Shown here one piece after another: positions 34,384-43,616 of a stretch of DNA of 64,000 bases. Each line of letters begins with the position of its first letter. Position 1 is the stretch's first letter. A model generated the notes under the pieces. It was given only the letters and a program-made list of their open reading frames with translations, had not been told where the DNA came from and did not search any database. A program made the translations under genes and the position numbers. The DNA is from Pseudomonadota bacterium (GTDB taxonomy: Archaea; Thermoplasmatota; SW-10-69-26; JACQPN01; JAJPHT01): positions 1 to 64,000 of the forward strand of contig JAJPHT010000007.1 in the NCBI GenBank assembly GCA_021325135.1, read 5' to 3'.

Positions 34384-34465
34384 GCCTCGGCCGAGGCCGC
34401 CGGAGGCCAAAAGGGTACGCCTCGGGCCGCCGGACGCGCCGCGGCCCGGGTGCGCTTCGCCTGGA

Positions 34466-35587
34466 TCAGGCGAGCCCGGCGCACACGAAGGCGACGCAGA
34501 GGCCCGCGTCCACCTCGCGCGTCGCGGGCGTCGCGCCGGCGTCGAGGCAGACGGGCGCCAGGTAGTCGCCTCCGCAGACGTGGGCGACGCCCCCCGTGGG
34601 GTGGAAGACGAGGCCCGCCTGGAGGTCCGCGATGAGCGTGTAGCCGCCCTGGTTGAGGGAGACGGAAGCGCCTGAGGAGGACGCGTCGGCGCCGACGCCG
34701 AAGCCCTGCCCGCCCGCGTCCTCGCGCACCGCCGCGCCCGCGCCGGGGAGCGCGTGGCAGCTCGTCCACTCCGCGCCCGCCGCGAAGCCCATGGCCTGGT
34801 CGCAGGACGCCACGACGCCGATGCCATCCACGTCGGCCCCGACCACCTCGGTCACGGACTGCGCATCGTCGCCGGGCACGACGTCGAGGCGGTGCTGGAC
34901 GCGGGCCACGAGGCGCACCTCGCCCACGGCCCCGAGGCGGCTCCACGGGACGGAGACGTGCGCGGTGGCCCCAGGCGCGAGGTCGATCTGCCCGGAGAAG
35001 AGCGTCTGGCTCCCCTGGGTGGCCTCCTCGACGAGGGTCACGGCGGCGCCGTCCGCGGAGGCCGGGCCGAGGTTGGCCACGTCGAAGCCCACGACGCGGG
35101 GCTGGAACGCCGGGAGCGCGCCCGCGCCCGTCTCCACGGTGAGGTTCGTCACCTGCAGGTCGGTCGCGGGCTCCAGCGAGACGGTGAACGCATACGAGGT
35201 CGGGTTGGACGACCAGTCGTCGTAGAGCACCCACGACACCGGGCTGGGGCCAGGGAGCGTGAGGGCGACGTCGCCGCCCTGGACCGGTCCGCGGTAGAGG
35301 AGGTTCCCGTCAAGGATGACGGCGATGGAGAGGAAGTCGCCCGACGCGACCGACGAGGTCAGGTGGAGGATGGAGGGCTGGCCGAAGGCCAGGGAGTACC
35401 AGTCCTCGCGGTCGCCGGAGGAGACGTCGAGCGCGCCCTGGTAGGTGCCCACGGAGAGGGGCATCGGAGGGAAGCCGTCGTTGGGCGCGTCGCCCCCCGA
35501 GCCGGCGTCGTCCTGGTCCGCGGCGGACGCCAGGGGGATCGCCAGGAGCGCGACAGGGATCAGGATCGTGAGAAGCTTCCTCGCCAT
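34466..35587 (-). CDS. Secreted protein with a CARDB-like beta domain
   Basis: 373 residues with a clear signal peptide (KLLTILIPVALLAIPLASA). A first beta domain (residues about 45-140, with SGDREDWYSLAF like pre-peptidase C-terminal domains) is followed by a CARDB-like domain (LQVTNLTVETGAG to PGDDAQSVTEVV) and a Cys-containing region (ASCDQAMG, TSCHAL, HVCGGDY, PVCLDAG, CVAFVC). Probably an extracellular binding protein. Upstream of DP1 in the same direction. Confidence 0.7.
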   Translation of the reverse strand: MARKLLTILIPVALLAIPLASAADQDDAGSGGDAPNDGFPPMPLSVGTYQGALDVSSGDREDWYSLAFGQPSILHLTSSVASGDFLSIAVILDGNLLYRGPVQGGDVALTLPGPSPVSWVLYDDWSSNPTSYAFTVSLEPATDLQVTNLTVETGAGALPAFQPRVVGFDVANLGPASADGAAVTLVEEATQGSQTLFSGQIDLAPGATAHVSVPWSRLGAVGEVRLVARVQHRLDVVPGDDAQSVTEVVGADVDGIGVVASCDQAMGFAAGAEWTSCHALPGAGAAVREDAGGQGFGVGADASSSGASVSLNQGGYTLIADLQAGLVFHPTGGVAHVCGGDYLAPVCLDAGATPATREVDAGLCVAFVCAGLA

Positions 35588-35647
35588 GCCGGCGGGACAA
35601 AGGGTCCCGGACGTAACACTTCTCGCGAGGGCGTATGCGGAACGCCC

Positions 35648-35833
35648 TCAGAAGCGGCCGCGGACGCTGAGGCGGAAGGCCTCAAGGTCGTTGGTCGTGC
35701 GGAACTGCTTGGGCTCCCCGACGTTGCCGCAGTGGAGGCACTCCACGGAGGCCTCCTCGTAGGCGAACTCCCCGCCCTCGTGGTCCACGTGCTGGAGGAG
35801 GGTGCTTCCGCACCGCGCGCAGGCGCCGGGCAT
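35648..35833 (-). CDS. Small zinc-ribbon protein
   Basis: 61 residues with CARCGSTLLQHV and VECLHCGNVGEP, two C-x2-C knuckles 26 residues apart, forming a zinc ribbon. TTTTGCAT lies about 25 bp before the ATG. It is divergent from the AAA ATPase gene. The role is unknown; such ribbons often bind nucleic acid. Confidence 0.68.
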   Translation of the reverse strand: MPGACARCGSTLLQHVDHEGGEFAYEEASVECLHCGNVGEPKQFRTTNDLEAFRLSVRGRF

Positions 35834-35988
35834 GAAGGTCGAGTGGCGTCGGAGGATGCAAAACCCTTCCGCCAGGCCGGTTTGCGTCCGCGGTGCCTGC
35901 CCGCTCCCCCTTCCCTGATTCCGTCGTCAGGGGTGGCGCAATCCTCAAAAAGCAGGGGGCGGCTAGCGCCGCATCTCCCCTTGAGGAA

Positions 35989-38217
35989 GTGCACCCTTTG
36001 GCGAAGGAAGTCACGCTCAAAGTGTCCGAGGCGGTCCAGGAGGACGTGGCGAAGGGCCGCGTCCGCGTGGACGCCGCGACCCGTCTCGATCTCCACCTCA
36101 CCGTCGGCGACGTGGTGGAGATCATCGGCAAGAAGTCCACCGCGGCCATTGTCTGGCGCGCCCACCCCGACGACGAGGGGAAGGGCCTCATCCGCATGGA
36201 CGGCCTCATCCGCGACAACGCGGGCGTGGGCATCGGCGACAAGGTCAGGATCCGGAAGGTCGAGGTCAACCCGGCCAACCGCATCACCCTCGCCCCCGTG
36301 ATCGAAGAGGGGCAGAAGCTCCAGTTCGGCAGCGGCATCGAGGGCGTCGTCAAGCGCGGCCTCTTCAAGCGCCCCGTCACCAAGGGCGACACCGTCATCG
36401 TCCCGGGCATCGCCCTCATCGGGCGCGCGCTCCCCTTCATCGTGGTGGAGATCAGCCCCGCCGGCATCGTGCAGATCACCGAGGGCACCGAGGTCAACAT
36501 CCGCGAGGAGGCCATCTCGGAGTCCGAGCTTGCGGCCCCCAAGGTCACCTACGAGGACGTGGGCGGCCTCAAGGACGAGCTGACCAAGGTCCGCGAGATG
36601 ATCGAGCTTCCCCTGAAGCACCCGGAGCTGTTCGACCGCCTGGGCATCGAGCCCCCCAAGGGCGTGCTCCTCCAGGGCCCCCCCGGCACCGGCAAGACGC
36701 TCATCGCCAAGGCCGTCGCCAACGAGTCGGGCGCCAACTTCTACTCCATCCAGGGCCCCGAGATCATGAGCAAGTTCTACGGCGAGTCCGAGGCGAGGCT
36801 GCGCGAGGTCTTCGAGGAGGCCGAGCAGAACGCTCCCGCCATCATCTTCATCGACGAGATCGACTCCATCGCGTCCAAGCGCGAGGACACGCAGGGCGAG
36901 GTGGAGCGCCGCGTCGTCGCGCAGCTGCTCACGCTCATGGACGGCCTCAAGGGCCGCGGCAAGGTCGTCGTCATCGGCGCCACGAACCGCGTCGACGCCG
37001 TCGACCCCGCGCTGCGCCGCCCGGGCCGCTTCGACCGCGAGATCGAGATCGGCGTGCCCAGCCGCGAAGGCCGCAAGGAGATCATGCAGATCCACACGCG
37101 CTCGATGCCGCTGGACAACAGCTTCGACATCGACTACCTCGTGGACAACAGCCACGGCTTCGTGGGCGCGGACCTCGCCGCGCTGGCGAAGGAAGGCGCC
37201 ATGAAGGCGCTGCGCCGCTACCTCCCCGAGATCGACCTGGACAAGCCCATCCCCACCGAGATGCTGGAGAAGATGGTCATCCGCATGGACGACTTCAAGG
37301 ACGCGCTGCGCGAGATCGAGCCCAGCGCGCTGCGCGAGGTCCTGATCGAGATCCCCCGCACCACGTGGGAGGACGTCGGCGGCCTGGGCGAGCTGAAGCA
37401 GCAGCTCCGCGAGGCCGTCGAGTGGCCCCTCAACAGCCCCGAGGTGTTCAAGCGCATGGGCATCAAGCCCCCGCGCGGCATCCTGCTCTACGGCCCCCCC
37501 GGCACCGGCAAGACGCTGCTGGCCAAGGCCGTCGCCAACGAGAGCCGCGCCAACTTCATCTCGGTGAAGGGCCCCGAAGTGCTCTCCAAGTGGGTCGGCG
37601 AGTCCGAGAAGGCCATCAGGGAGATTTTCAAGAAGGCGAAGCAGGCCAGCCCGTGCATCGTCTTCATGGACGAGATCGACAGCATCGCGCCCCGGCGCAG
37701 CATGGGCTCGTCGGACAGCCACGTCACGGAGCGCATGGTCAACCAGCTTCTCACCAGCATCGACGGCATGGAGGCGCTGGAGGGCATCGTCGTCATCGCG
37801 GCGACGAACCGCCCCGACATCCTCGACCCCGCGTTGCTGCGTGCCGGCCGCTTCGACCGCCTGCTCCAGGCGCCGCCCCCCGACAAGGACGCGCGCAAGA
37901 AGATCCTGGAGATCCACGCCCAGGGCATGCCCCTCAAGGACGTGGACCTGGAGGAGCTTGCCAACCGCACCGGGGGCTACGTGGGCGCGGACCTGCAGTC
38001 CCTCTGCCGCGAGGCCGCCATGCTCGCCCTGCGCGAGAACATGAAGGCCGAGGTCGTGACGATGAAGAACTTCGAGCAGGCGCTGGCGCAGGTGCGCCCC
38101 TCGGTCGACGAGAACACGACCGAGTACTACAAGAAGATCGCCTCCGAGCTCGAAGGCGGCATCATCCGCAAGCAGAAGGAAGCGCGCAACACGCAGAAGG
38201 GCGTCGAGTACCTGTAG
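35989..38217 (+). CDS. CDC48/p97-type AAA ATPase (VAT-like)
   Basis: 743 residues, matching the 745 of Thermoplasma VAT. A double-psi-barrel N-domain (1-190) precedes two AAA modules: D1 Walker A GPPGTGKT near 230 with FIDEIDSIA, and D2 Walker A near 503 with [12 protein letters not shown]. Pore loops KFYGES (D1) and KWVGES (D2) are present. It unfolds proteins for the proteasome. GTG 35989 is chosen because it gives the family-length N-domain and GAGG lies just upstream; longer starts exist in frame. Confidence 0.93.
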   Translation: MHPLAKEVTLKVSEAVQEDVAKGRVRVDAATRLDLHLTVGDVVEIIGKKSTAAIVWRAHPDDEGKGLIRMDGLIRDNAGVGIGDKVRIRKVEVNPANRITLAPVIEEGQKLQFGSGIEGVVKRGLFKRPVTKGDTVIVPGIALIGRALPFIVVEISPAGIVQITEGTEVNIREEAISESELAAPKVTYEDVGGLKDELTKVREMIELPLKHPELFDRLGIEPPKGVLLQGPPGTGKTLIAKAVANESGANFYSIQGPEIMSKFYGESEARLREVFEEAEQNAPAIIFIDEIDSIASKREDTQGEVERRVVAQLLTLMDGLKGRGKVVVIGATNRVDAVDPALRRPGRFDREIEIGVPSREGRKEIMQIHTRSMPLDNSFDIDYLVDNSHGFVGADLAALAKEGAMKALRRYLPEIDLDKPIPTEMLEKMVIRMDDFKDALREIEPSALREVLIEIPRTTWEDVGGLGELKQQLREAVEWPLNSPEVFKRMGIKPPRGILLYGPPGTGKTLLAKAVANESRANFISVKGPEVLSKWVGESEKAIREIFKKAKQASPCIVFMDEIDSIAPRRSMGSSDSHVTERMVNQLLTSIDGMEALEGIVVIAATNRPDILDPALLRAGRFDRLLQAPPPDKDARKKILEIHAQGMPLKDVDLEELANRTGGYVGADLQSLCREAAMLALRENMKAEVVTMKNFEQALAQVRPSVDENTTEYYKKIASELEGGIIRKQKEARNTQKGVEYL

Positions 38218-38268
38218 GCGAAGCGTTCTTCGGGGTGCGCCTCGTTCCGCGGGAGCGAGGCTGACCCC

Positions 38269-38508
38269 TTGCGAACGCTCCTCCTCGCCCTCCTGCTCGT
38301 GCCCGCGACCTTCGTCCTCGCCGCCCCCGCGTCCGCGGAGGGCTCGCTGCCCTGCCAGGTGACGTACCACCAGGTCTACCTCGACATGGACCACCCCACC
38401 AACGTGCCCGACGGCGTGCAGTGCGAGTCGTGCCACGTCACCTACCACCAGGTGTACCTGGACATGGACCACGCGACGAACGTCTCCGACGGCGTCGAGT
38501 GCGCCTGA
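38269..38508 (+). CDS. Small secreted peptide with a duplicated two-Cys module
   Basis: 79 residues from TTG. A signal peptide (LLLALLLVPATFVLAAPASA) precedes two near-identical 24-residue units, each C-x-V-T-Y-H-Q-V-Y-L-D-M-D-H, then NV-x-D-G-V-[QE]-C; the second follows the first after SESCH-type spacing. The duplication is recent, with only four to five differences. The same C...Y...D-G-V-Q-C frame occurs at 40287 and 40479. Function unknown, extracellular. Confidence 0.68.
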   Translation: MRTLLLALLLVPATFVLAAPASAEGSLPCQVTYHQVYLDMDHPTNVPDGVQCESCHVTYHQVYLDMDHATNVSDGVECA

Positions 38509-38511
38509 GCG

Positions 38512-38820
38512 TCACGCGACCCTGTCGTTCTCGCACGCGATGAGCGCGCCGCGGTAGGAGAACACCGAGGCGCCCGCGCACCCCAGGATCGTCCGCGCCG
38601 CGTCCAGGTCGGCGGGGGAGAGGTCCAGCGTCACGTTCCGCCCGTCGTGCGCCGCCTCGATGCCGCCGCGCAGCGGAGCTGAGAGCCGCTGGAACTGCTC
38701 GTCGGTGAGCGACGCGACGGCGTTGGAGCCTGGCGGCGCAGGGTGGAGACGGATCGAGCCGCCGTAGCTCGACGCGCAGCCCGCGACGAGCAGGCACGCG
38801 ACGAGGAGAAGCGCCCGCAC
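38512..38820 (-). CDS. Small secreted lipoprotein
   Basis: 102 residues from GTG 38820, with a lipobox signal (LLLVACLLVAGC). The mature domain (SLTDEQFQRLSAPL, NVTLDLSPADLDAARTILGC, SYRGALIAC) has two Cys probably in a disulphide. Convergent with the peptide gene at 38269 and divergent from the DUF488 gene, with a shared box near 38850. Confidence 0.6.
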   Translation of the reverse strand: MRALLLVACLLVAGCASSYGGSIRLHPAPPGSNAVASLTDEQFQRLSAPLRGGIEAAHDGRNVTLDLSPADLDAARTILGCAGASVFSYRGALIACENDRVA

Positions 38821-38878
38821 GGCCAGGCATGGACGCGACGGAGCGAAGGCTTTGCGCCACGAGGGCCCTTGGGTCCGC

Positions 38879-39310
38879 GTGGCGAAGCGCATCTGGACCC
38901 TCGGCTACGAGGGCCGCGACCCCAATGGGTTCGTGGCCGCGCTGCGCGAGGCGGACGTGCAGCGCGTCGTCGACGTGCGCGAGCTTCCCCTCTCGCGCAA
39001 GGTGGGCTTCAGCAAGGCCTCCCTCGCGCGCGGGCTGGAGGCCGCGGGCATCGCGTACACGCACCTGCGCGCGCTGGGGACTCCCCGGCCCATCCGCCAC
39101 GCGCTGAAGTCCGGCGGCGACCCCGAGACGTTCCGCCGCGACTACCGCGCCTACGCCGAGACGCAGCCCGAGGCCTTGGCCCAACTGGAGGATCTCGCGC
39201 GGCGCGAGCGCGTCGCCATGCTCTGCGTCGAGGCCACGGCCGACGTGTGCCACCGCGGCGTCCTGGGGGAGATGCTGAAGGAGCGCGGCTGGCGCGTCAC
39301 GCACCTCTGA
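38879..39310 (+). CDS. DUF488 family protein
   Basis: 143 residues from GTG 38879. It opens with IWTLGYEGRD and VVDVRELPLSRKVGFSK, then YTHLRALGTPRPIR and CVEATADVCHRGVLGEML, the conserved positions of DUF488 (including the CxE and CHR motif). Family members are cytosolic and of unknown biochemical role. GCTTTG about 26 bp upstream supports the start. Confidence 0.85.
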   Translation: MAKRIWTLGYEGRDPNGFVAALREADVQRVVDVRELPLSRKVGFSKASLARGLEAAGIAYTHLRALGTPRPIRHALKSGGDPETFRRDYRAYAETQPEALAQLEDLARRERVAMLCVEATADVCHRGVLGEMLKERGWRVTHL

Positions 39311-39363
39311 GCCGCCTAGGCTCTCCGGAGAACGCTTGAGCCTGCGCGGCGCGATGCCGCCGC

Positions 39364-40209
39364 ATGCGCGCCCCCGCGCTCATCACCGCCCTTCTTCTCG
39401 CGCTCCCCTTGGCGGGGGCCTCCATCCTGCCCCCGTCGGACCTGCCGGTGCTCGTCCACGCGGAGGGGGACGGCCACGGCTGGATGTCCATGCGCGTCCG
39501 CACCGACGGCAGCCCCTTCGTCGTGGAGATCGAAGGCCTCGGCGCCCAAGCCCCCGTGCTCGTGATCATGGACATGCTCGACGGGAGCGGCGCGAGCCTG
39601 GGCCACGGCCTCACCGGCGGCTTCTCCGGCTGGCAGGGCGCCTACGTCACCGGCAGCCTCGCGGGCCAGGACGCGCGCGTGGAGCAGATGTCCGGCCAGG
39701 GCAGCCTGGGCTTCGGCCTCAACGCGCTGTTCAACGACCCCGCCGCCCCCGGGCCCCGGCTCGTGGGCACCTACGCCTTCGTCATGTGGGTGGGCGGCGA
39801 GACGCGGTCGTGGGACGGCGACGTGCGCGGCGGCCCCGGCATCGAGGTGCTTGGCGTCGACCACGGCGAGCGCACGATGCTCGCCAGCGCGCGCAGCTTC
39901 CAGGCGACCGCCAACGCGGGCGCGACCGCCTTGGGCCTCAGCGCCCACGCGGTGGTGGACGGCACGGTGCGGTTCCACGCGGAGGACCACCCCTTCGGCC
40001 TCTACGAGCCGTGGCTTCCCGGCGCGTGGACGACCACGACCATGGACACCCCTGCCGGCACGCAGGCGTGCGCGTGCGAGCGGTTCGACGCGTCGGGGCC
40101 TGGCGCGCTGGGGCCCGGCGACTACGCGTTCCACCTCACGGGCGCCAGCGCGGGGCTGGAAGGGCCCGACGACGTGTTCCTCACCTTCGCCGACGCGCGC
40201 GTCCCGTGA
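39364..40209 (+). CDS. Secreted protein of unknown function
   Basis: 281 residues with a signal peptide (MRAPALITALLLALPLAGA). The mature protein is beta-rich, with a central FSGWQGAYVTGSL region, GTYAFVMWVGGETRSW and a late ACACERFDASGPG cysteine pair. No family recognised. It is followed by two small secreted-peptide genes in the same direction. Confidence 0.65.
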   Translation: MRAPALITALLLALPLAGASILPPSDLPVLVHAEGDGHGWMSMRVRTDGSPFVVEIEGLGAQAPVLVIMDMLDGSGASLGHGLTGGFSGWQGAYVTGSLAGQDARVEQMSGQGSLGFGLNALFNDPAAPGPRLVGTYAFVMWVGGETRSWDGDVRGGPGIEVLGVDHGERTMLASARSFQATANAGATALGLSAHAVVDGTVRFHAEDHPFGLYEPWLPGAWTTTTMDTPAGTQACACERFDASGPGALGPGDYAFHLTGASAGLEGPDDVFLTFADARVP

Positions 40210-40286
40210 GGGCTTGACCCGTTCGCGGAGCCCGGCGCGTGCGCGGGCGAAACGCATGTGCGCCCACCCGCGGCTGCACGCCGCGC

Positions 40287-40469
40287 ATGAAGGCTGCCCT
40301 CCTCGCTCTCTGCGCGCTCTCGCTTCTGGTCGTCGTGGCGCCCGCCGTCGACGCCTCGCCCGGCACCATCACCCGCTGCGAGCTGAAGTACACCGACCTG
40401 GACACGATCTTCGCGCCCCAGGGCCAGGACCTCCCCTCCGTGCCCACCGGCGTCCAGTGCTACTACTGA
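40287..40469 (+). CDS. Small secreted two-Cys peptide
   Basis: 60 residues: signal peptide (KAALLALCALSLLVVVAPAVDA), then about 38 residues with one Cys pair in the frame C-E-L-K-Y...P-T-G-V-Q-C-Y-Y. It shares the pattern C-x-[LV]-x-Y ... P-x-G-x-Q-C with the next gene and with the duplicated units at 38269. It lies 9 bp before the next peptide gene, so both are likely one transcript. Confidence 0.62.
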   Translation: MKAALLALCALSLLVVVAPAVDASPGTITRCELKYTDLDTIFAPQGQDLPSVPTGVQCYY

Positions 40470-40478
40470 GGCGAGACG

Positions 40479-40670
40479 ATGCGCGCGTTCCTCCTCTCCC
40501 TTCTCCTCGTGGGCGCCTGCGTGGCGCTCGTCCCCGCCGCCAGCGCGACGTGCGTCGAGGGCGTGTGCGCTCCCACCTGCCACTTGACGTACTCCGAGAA
40601 GATCACCATCTACAACGTGGACGGCCGCCCCACGGTCGTGCCCGTCCCCAACGGCTACCAGTGCTCGTGA
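40479..40670 (+). CDS. Small secreted Cys peptide
   Basis: 63 residues: signal peptide (RAFLLSLLLVGACVALVPAASA), an extra pair CVEGVCAPT, then C-H-L-T-Y...V-P-N-G-Y-Q-C-S, the same frame as the upstream peptide. ATG is preceded by GAGGCGA. Probably a disulphide-bonded secreted effector or surface peptide. Confidence 0.62.
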   Translation: MRAFLLSLLLVGACVALVPAASATCVEGVCAPTCHLTYSEKITIYNVDGRPTVVPVPNGYQCS

Positions 40671-40674
40671 GCCC

Positions 40675-40893
40675 TCAGGGCTTCAGCCGCCCGTCGCGGT
40701 AGAGGCCCTCATCGTGCATGGCGCCGCCGCGCCAGTAGAACACGTAGGCGAGCAGGCCGCCCACGACCACGACGACGATGGCCGCCAGCGCGACCGAGGC
40801 CAGGAGGCTGCCGTCCGGGGGCAGCGTGGACTCCTGGGGCGCGCTGGAGTTGGGGGCGAGCAGGAGCGCCAGGAGAAGCGCGGCGCCGCGCAT
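40675..40893 (-). CDS. Small membrane protein with a signal peptide
   Basis: 72 residues: a hydrophobic leader (GAALLLALLLAP), a short polar segment, one membrane helix (SVALAAIVVVVVGGLLAYVFYW) and a charged tail (RGGAMHDEGLYRDGRLKP). Ends 1 bp after the next gene's stop in the operon order and is convergent with the peptide gene at 40479. Unknown role. Confidence 0.55.
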   Translation of the reverse strand: MRGAALLLALLLAPNSSAPQESTLPPDGSLLASVALAAIVVVVVGGLLAYVFYWRGGAMHDEGLYRDGRLKP

Positions 40894-40894
40894 C

Positions 40895-41563
40895 TCAGAT
40901 CCGGGGCATCCTGCCGTAGCGGTACGCGCGCCTCGGCGTCTCGGAGACGCGGCGCTCCTCTCCGCGCGGGGTGTAGAGGGCCCCGGAGACCGCGCCCGCG
41001 ATGCCCGCGGCCAGCAGGCACGCGACGACGTAGATCACGCCGGCAGAGGTGCCGTAGTAGCCGAGGCTCGTCGTCCAGCCCGGACGCAGGTAGAGCCCGC
41101 TGGGCCACGCGACGTTGGCGAGGTCCACGCCCGCCGCGTTGACGCCCATGGCGAAGCCGATGGCGGTGAGGATCGCCAGCGCGAGGAGCCCGACCAGCGT
41201 GCCCACGGCGCCGCCCAGGGCGCCTTGCCCGCCGTCGCGCGTCCTCGTGCCGGCCCAGAAGCCGCCGAACGCGGCGAGGATCGGGCCCGCCACCAGGGGG
41301 AGGAGGCCCACGAGGGAGGCCGCGCCCAGGACGGGGGACTGCGTGGGGTCCGCGAGGTTCACGCCTTTGATCGCATAGGCCGAGGAGAAGGCGAGGATGC
41401 CTGCCGCGACGCCCAAGGCGACGAAGAGCCCCAGGACGCCCAGCCCGGAGCGCACCCAGTCGAGGGCGTCGCTCGTGCCGTAGGCCGGCTGGCGGCTGGG
41501 GAGCGCGGCCCGCTCCTCTCGGTCGTAAGGCTCGTCGTAGGGGTCTCGACGGTAGACTGCCAT
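40895..41563 (-). CDS. Membrane protein with about five helices
   Basis: 222 residues: a charged Tyr/Arg/Asp N-terminus (YRRDPYDEPYDREER), then helices near 42, 80, 118 and 172, glycine-rich (AGPILAAFGGFWAGTRTRDGGQGALGGAVG). No family recognised. Transcribed just before the 72-residue membrane protein gene, probably in one unit. Confidence 0.65.
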   Translation of the reverse strand: MAVYRRDPYDEPYDREERAALPSRQPAYGTSDALDWVRSGLGVLGLFVALGVAAGILAFSSAYAIKGVNLADPTQSPVLGAASLVGLLPLVAGPILAAFGGFWAGTRTRDGGQGALGGAVGTLVGLLALAILTAIGFAMGVNAAGVDLANVAWPSGLYLRPGWTTSLGYYGTSAGVIYVVACLLAAGIAGAVSGALYTPRGEERRVSETPRRAYRYGRMPRI

Positions 41564-41638
41564 GCCTGCCTCCCGCGCCTCTCCGGGAAAACGGGTTCTG
41601 GCGTTCGCGTCGATGACGCCTGCGGGATGGGGCCCGGC

Positions 41639-42046
41639 TCAGCGCGCCTTCGCGACGGGGGCGAGCTGCGTCCTCAGGTCGGCGAGCTTGCGCTCCCACT
41701 CGGCGAAGACGCCCTTCTCGGCGGCGGGCGACCAGCTGCCCGAGAGCGTGGCCGTGACCAGCGTGCCGCCCGGCACGGGCTCCACCTGGATCTGGCTCAC
41801 GGTGTTGCGCTCGTCCACCACGGTCCACCCTTCGTCCTCGTGGAAGTGCGTGATCTGCGCGCGAAGCTCGCGGCCGCGGCGCGTGCGCAGGCCCAGCCAC
41901 GCGCCCTGGAGGTGGTCCTGGCCGCCCACGAGGTGCGCCTCGTCGATGCCGGGCGCGAAGAGGGGCACGTTGCTGGCGGAGGAGAGGAAGCCGAACACCT
42001 CGCCCAGGGGGGCGGGGACGAGGACGCGCGTCTCGCGGGAGGCCAT
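41639..42046 (-). CDS. SRPBCC/CoxG-like domain protein
   Basis: 135 residues beginning SRETRVLVPAPLGEVFGFLSSASNVPLFAPGI, the typical start of SRPBCC ligand-binding folds, with GTLVTATLSGSW and a C-terminal helix (EWERKLADLRTQL). These bind hydrophobic ligands in a deep cavity. ATG 42046 is preferred to 42121, which adds a Cys/Ser-rich leader. Confidence 0.75.
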   Translation of the reverse strand: MASRETRVLVPAPLGEVFGFLSSASNVPLFAPGIDEAHLVGGQDHLQGAWLGLRTRRGRELRAQITHFHEDEGWTVVDERNTVSQIQVEPVPGGTLVTATLSGSWSPAAEKGVFAEWERKLADLRTQLAPVAKAR

Positions 42047-42102
42047 GCACCCGCCACGCGCCGCGGTGGTGCTTGAACCTCCTGCTGGCGCCGAAGTGCA
42101 CA

Positions 42103-42116
42103 AACGCTTATGCGTT
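42103..42116. promoter_or_regulatory. AT-core palindrome between divergent genes
   Basis: AACGC-TTAT-GCGTT is a perfect 5-bp dyad around a TATA-like core between the SRPBCC gene (minus) and the zinc-finger gene (plus). It is about 35 bp before the plus start; a combined promoter and operator is a reasonable reading. Confidence 0.4.
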
Positions 42117-42147
42117 GCCAAGCGGCCGGCGGCTTGGAGGGCTGAGG

Positions 42148-42303
42148 ATGCGCATTCCCGTCTTCGTGGGCGCGCAGGCGGAATGCCTGACCTGCGGCCG
42201 CGAGATCACCGACCCCCTGTCCGCGGAGGAGTGGGGCCGCTACTGCTCCCCCCGCTGCTACTTCGCGCGGGGCCTGCCGCCCCTGCTGCGCCAGGGCGCG
42301 TAG
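42148..42303 (+). CDS. Small zinc-finger protein
   Basis: 51 residues with CLTCGREIT and YCSPRCYFARG, two Cys knuckles 19 residues apart (treble-clef-like). The ATG directly follows GGAGGGCTGAGG. Its 3' half overlaps the opposite-strand DUF6788 gene by 98 bp. Confidence 0.6.
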   Translation: MRIPVFVGAQAECLTCGREITDPLSAEEWGRYCSPRCYFARGLPPLLRQGA

Positions 42304-42598
42304 CGCCCACGTAGGCCTTCCTCAGGCGCCCGTCCTCGCGCCAATACTTGTACGTGTACGGGCCGTGGAGCATCCCCTCGCGGCACCGGCACCCCTTCTT
42401 GCCGCAGCGGACGCGCTCCTGGCGGAAGGTGTAGGTCACGGGCTTCCCGGCCACCTGGGCTTGGAGGGTCGCGACGTGGCGCGCCTCGGCCTCCTCGGGC
42501 TTGACCAGGATGTCGTGGAGGAACCGGGTCAGGTCCTCCTGGTCCTCCCGGGGGAGGGCGGCGAGGAGGGCCTTCACGCGGTCCAGGGGGGCGGCCAT
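42206..42598 (-). CDS. DUF6788 family protein
   Basis: 130 residues. The core VRCGKKGCRCREGMLHGPYTYKYWREDGRLRKAYVG (Cys and Tyr pattern split over about residues 66-100) matches DUF6788, a short Cys-containing domain often found near mobile elements. Residues after about 100 are Gly/Ser/Pro-rich and lie antisense to the zinc-finger gene, so the tail may be non-functional. An N-terminal helix (LDRVKALLAALPREDQEDLTRFL) is unremarkable. Confidence 0.65.
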   Translation of the reverse strand: MAAPLDRVKALLAALPREDQEDLTRFLHDILVKPEEAEARHVATLQAQVAGKPVTYTFRQERVRCGKKGCRCREGMLHGPYTYKYWREDGRLRKAYVGATRPGAAGAAGPARSSSGGSSSGPTPPRTGGR

Positions 42599-42712
42599 CT
42601 TGGGTAACGCCCCCGGGACGGCCGGCCCATTACCTAAGACTTGCGCCGCGCCCGGGAAGTTCCCCGGTAAGGCATCCCTTATTACGATCGCCCGGAAGAG
42701 GTGGGGGCCGCG

Positions 42713-43612
<900 letters not shown>

Positions 43613-43616
43613 TCCT

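Noticed and set aside
42206..42598. Insertion-sequence transposase at the DUF6788 gene
   Set aside because: The protein is a short Cys-containing domain with no DDE or HUH motif and no inverted repeats around it.
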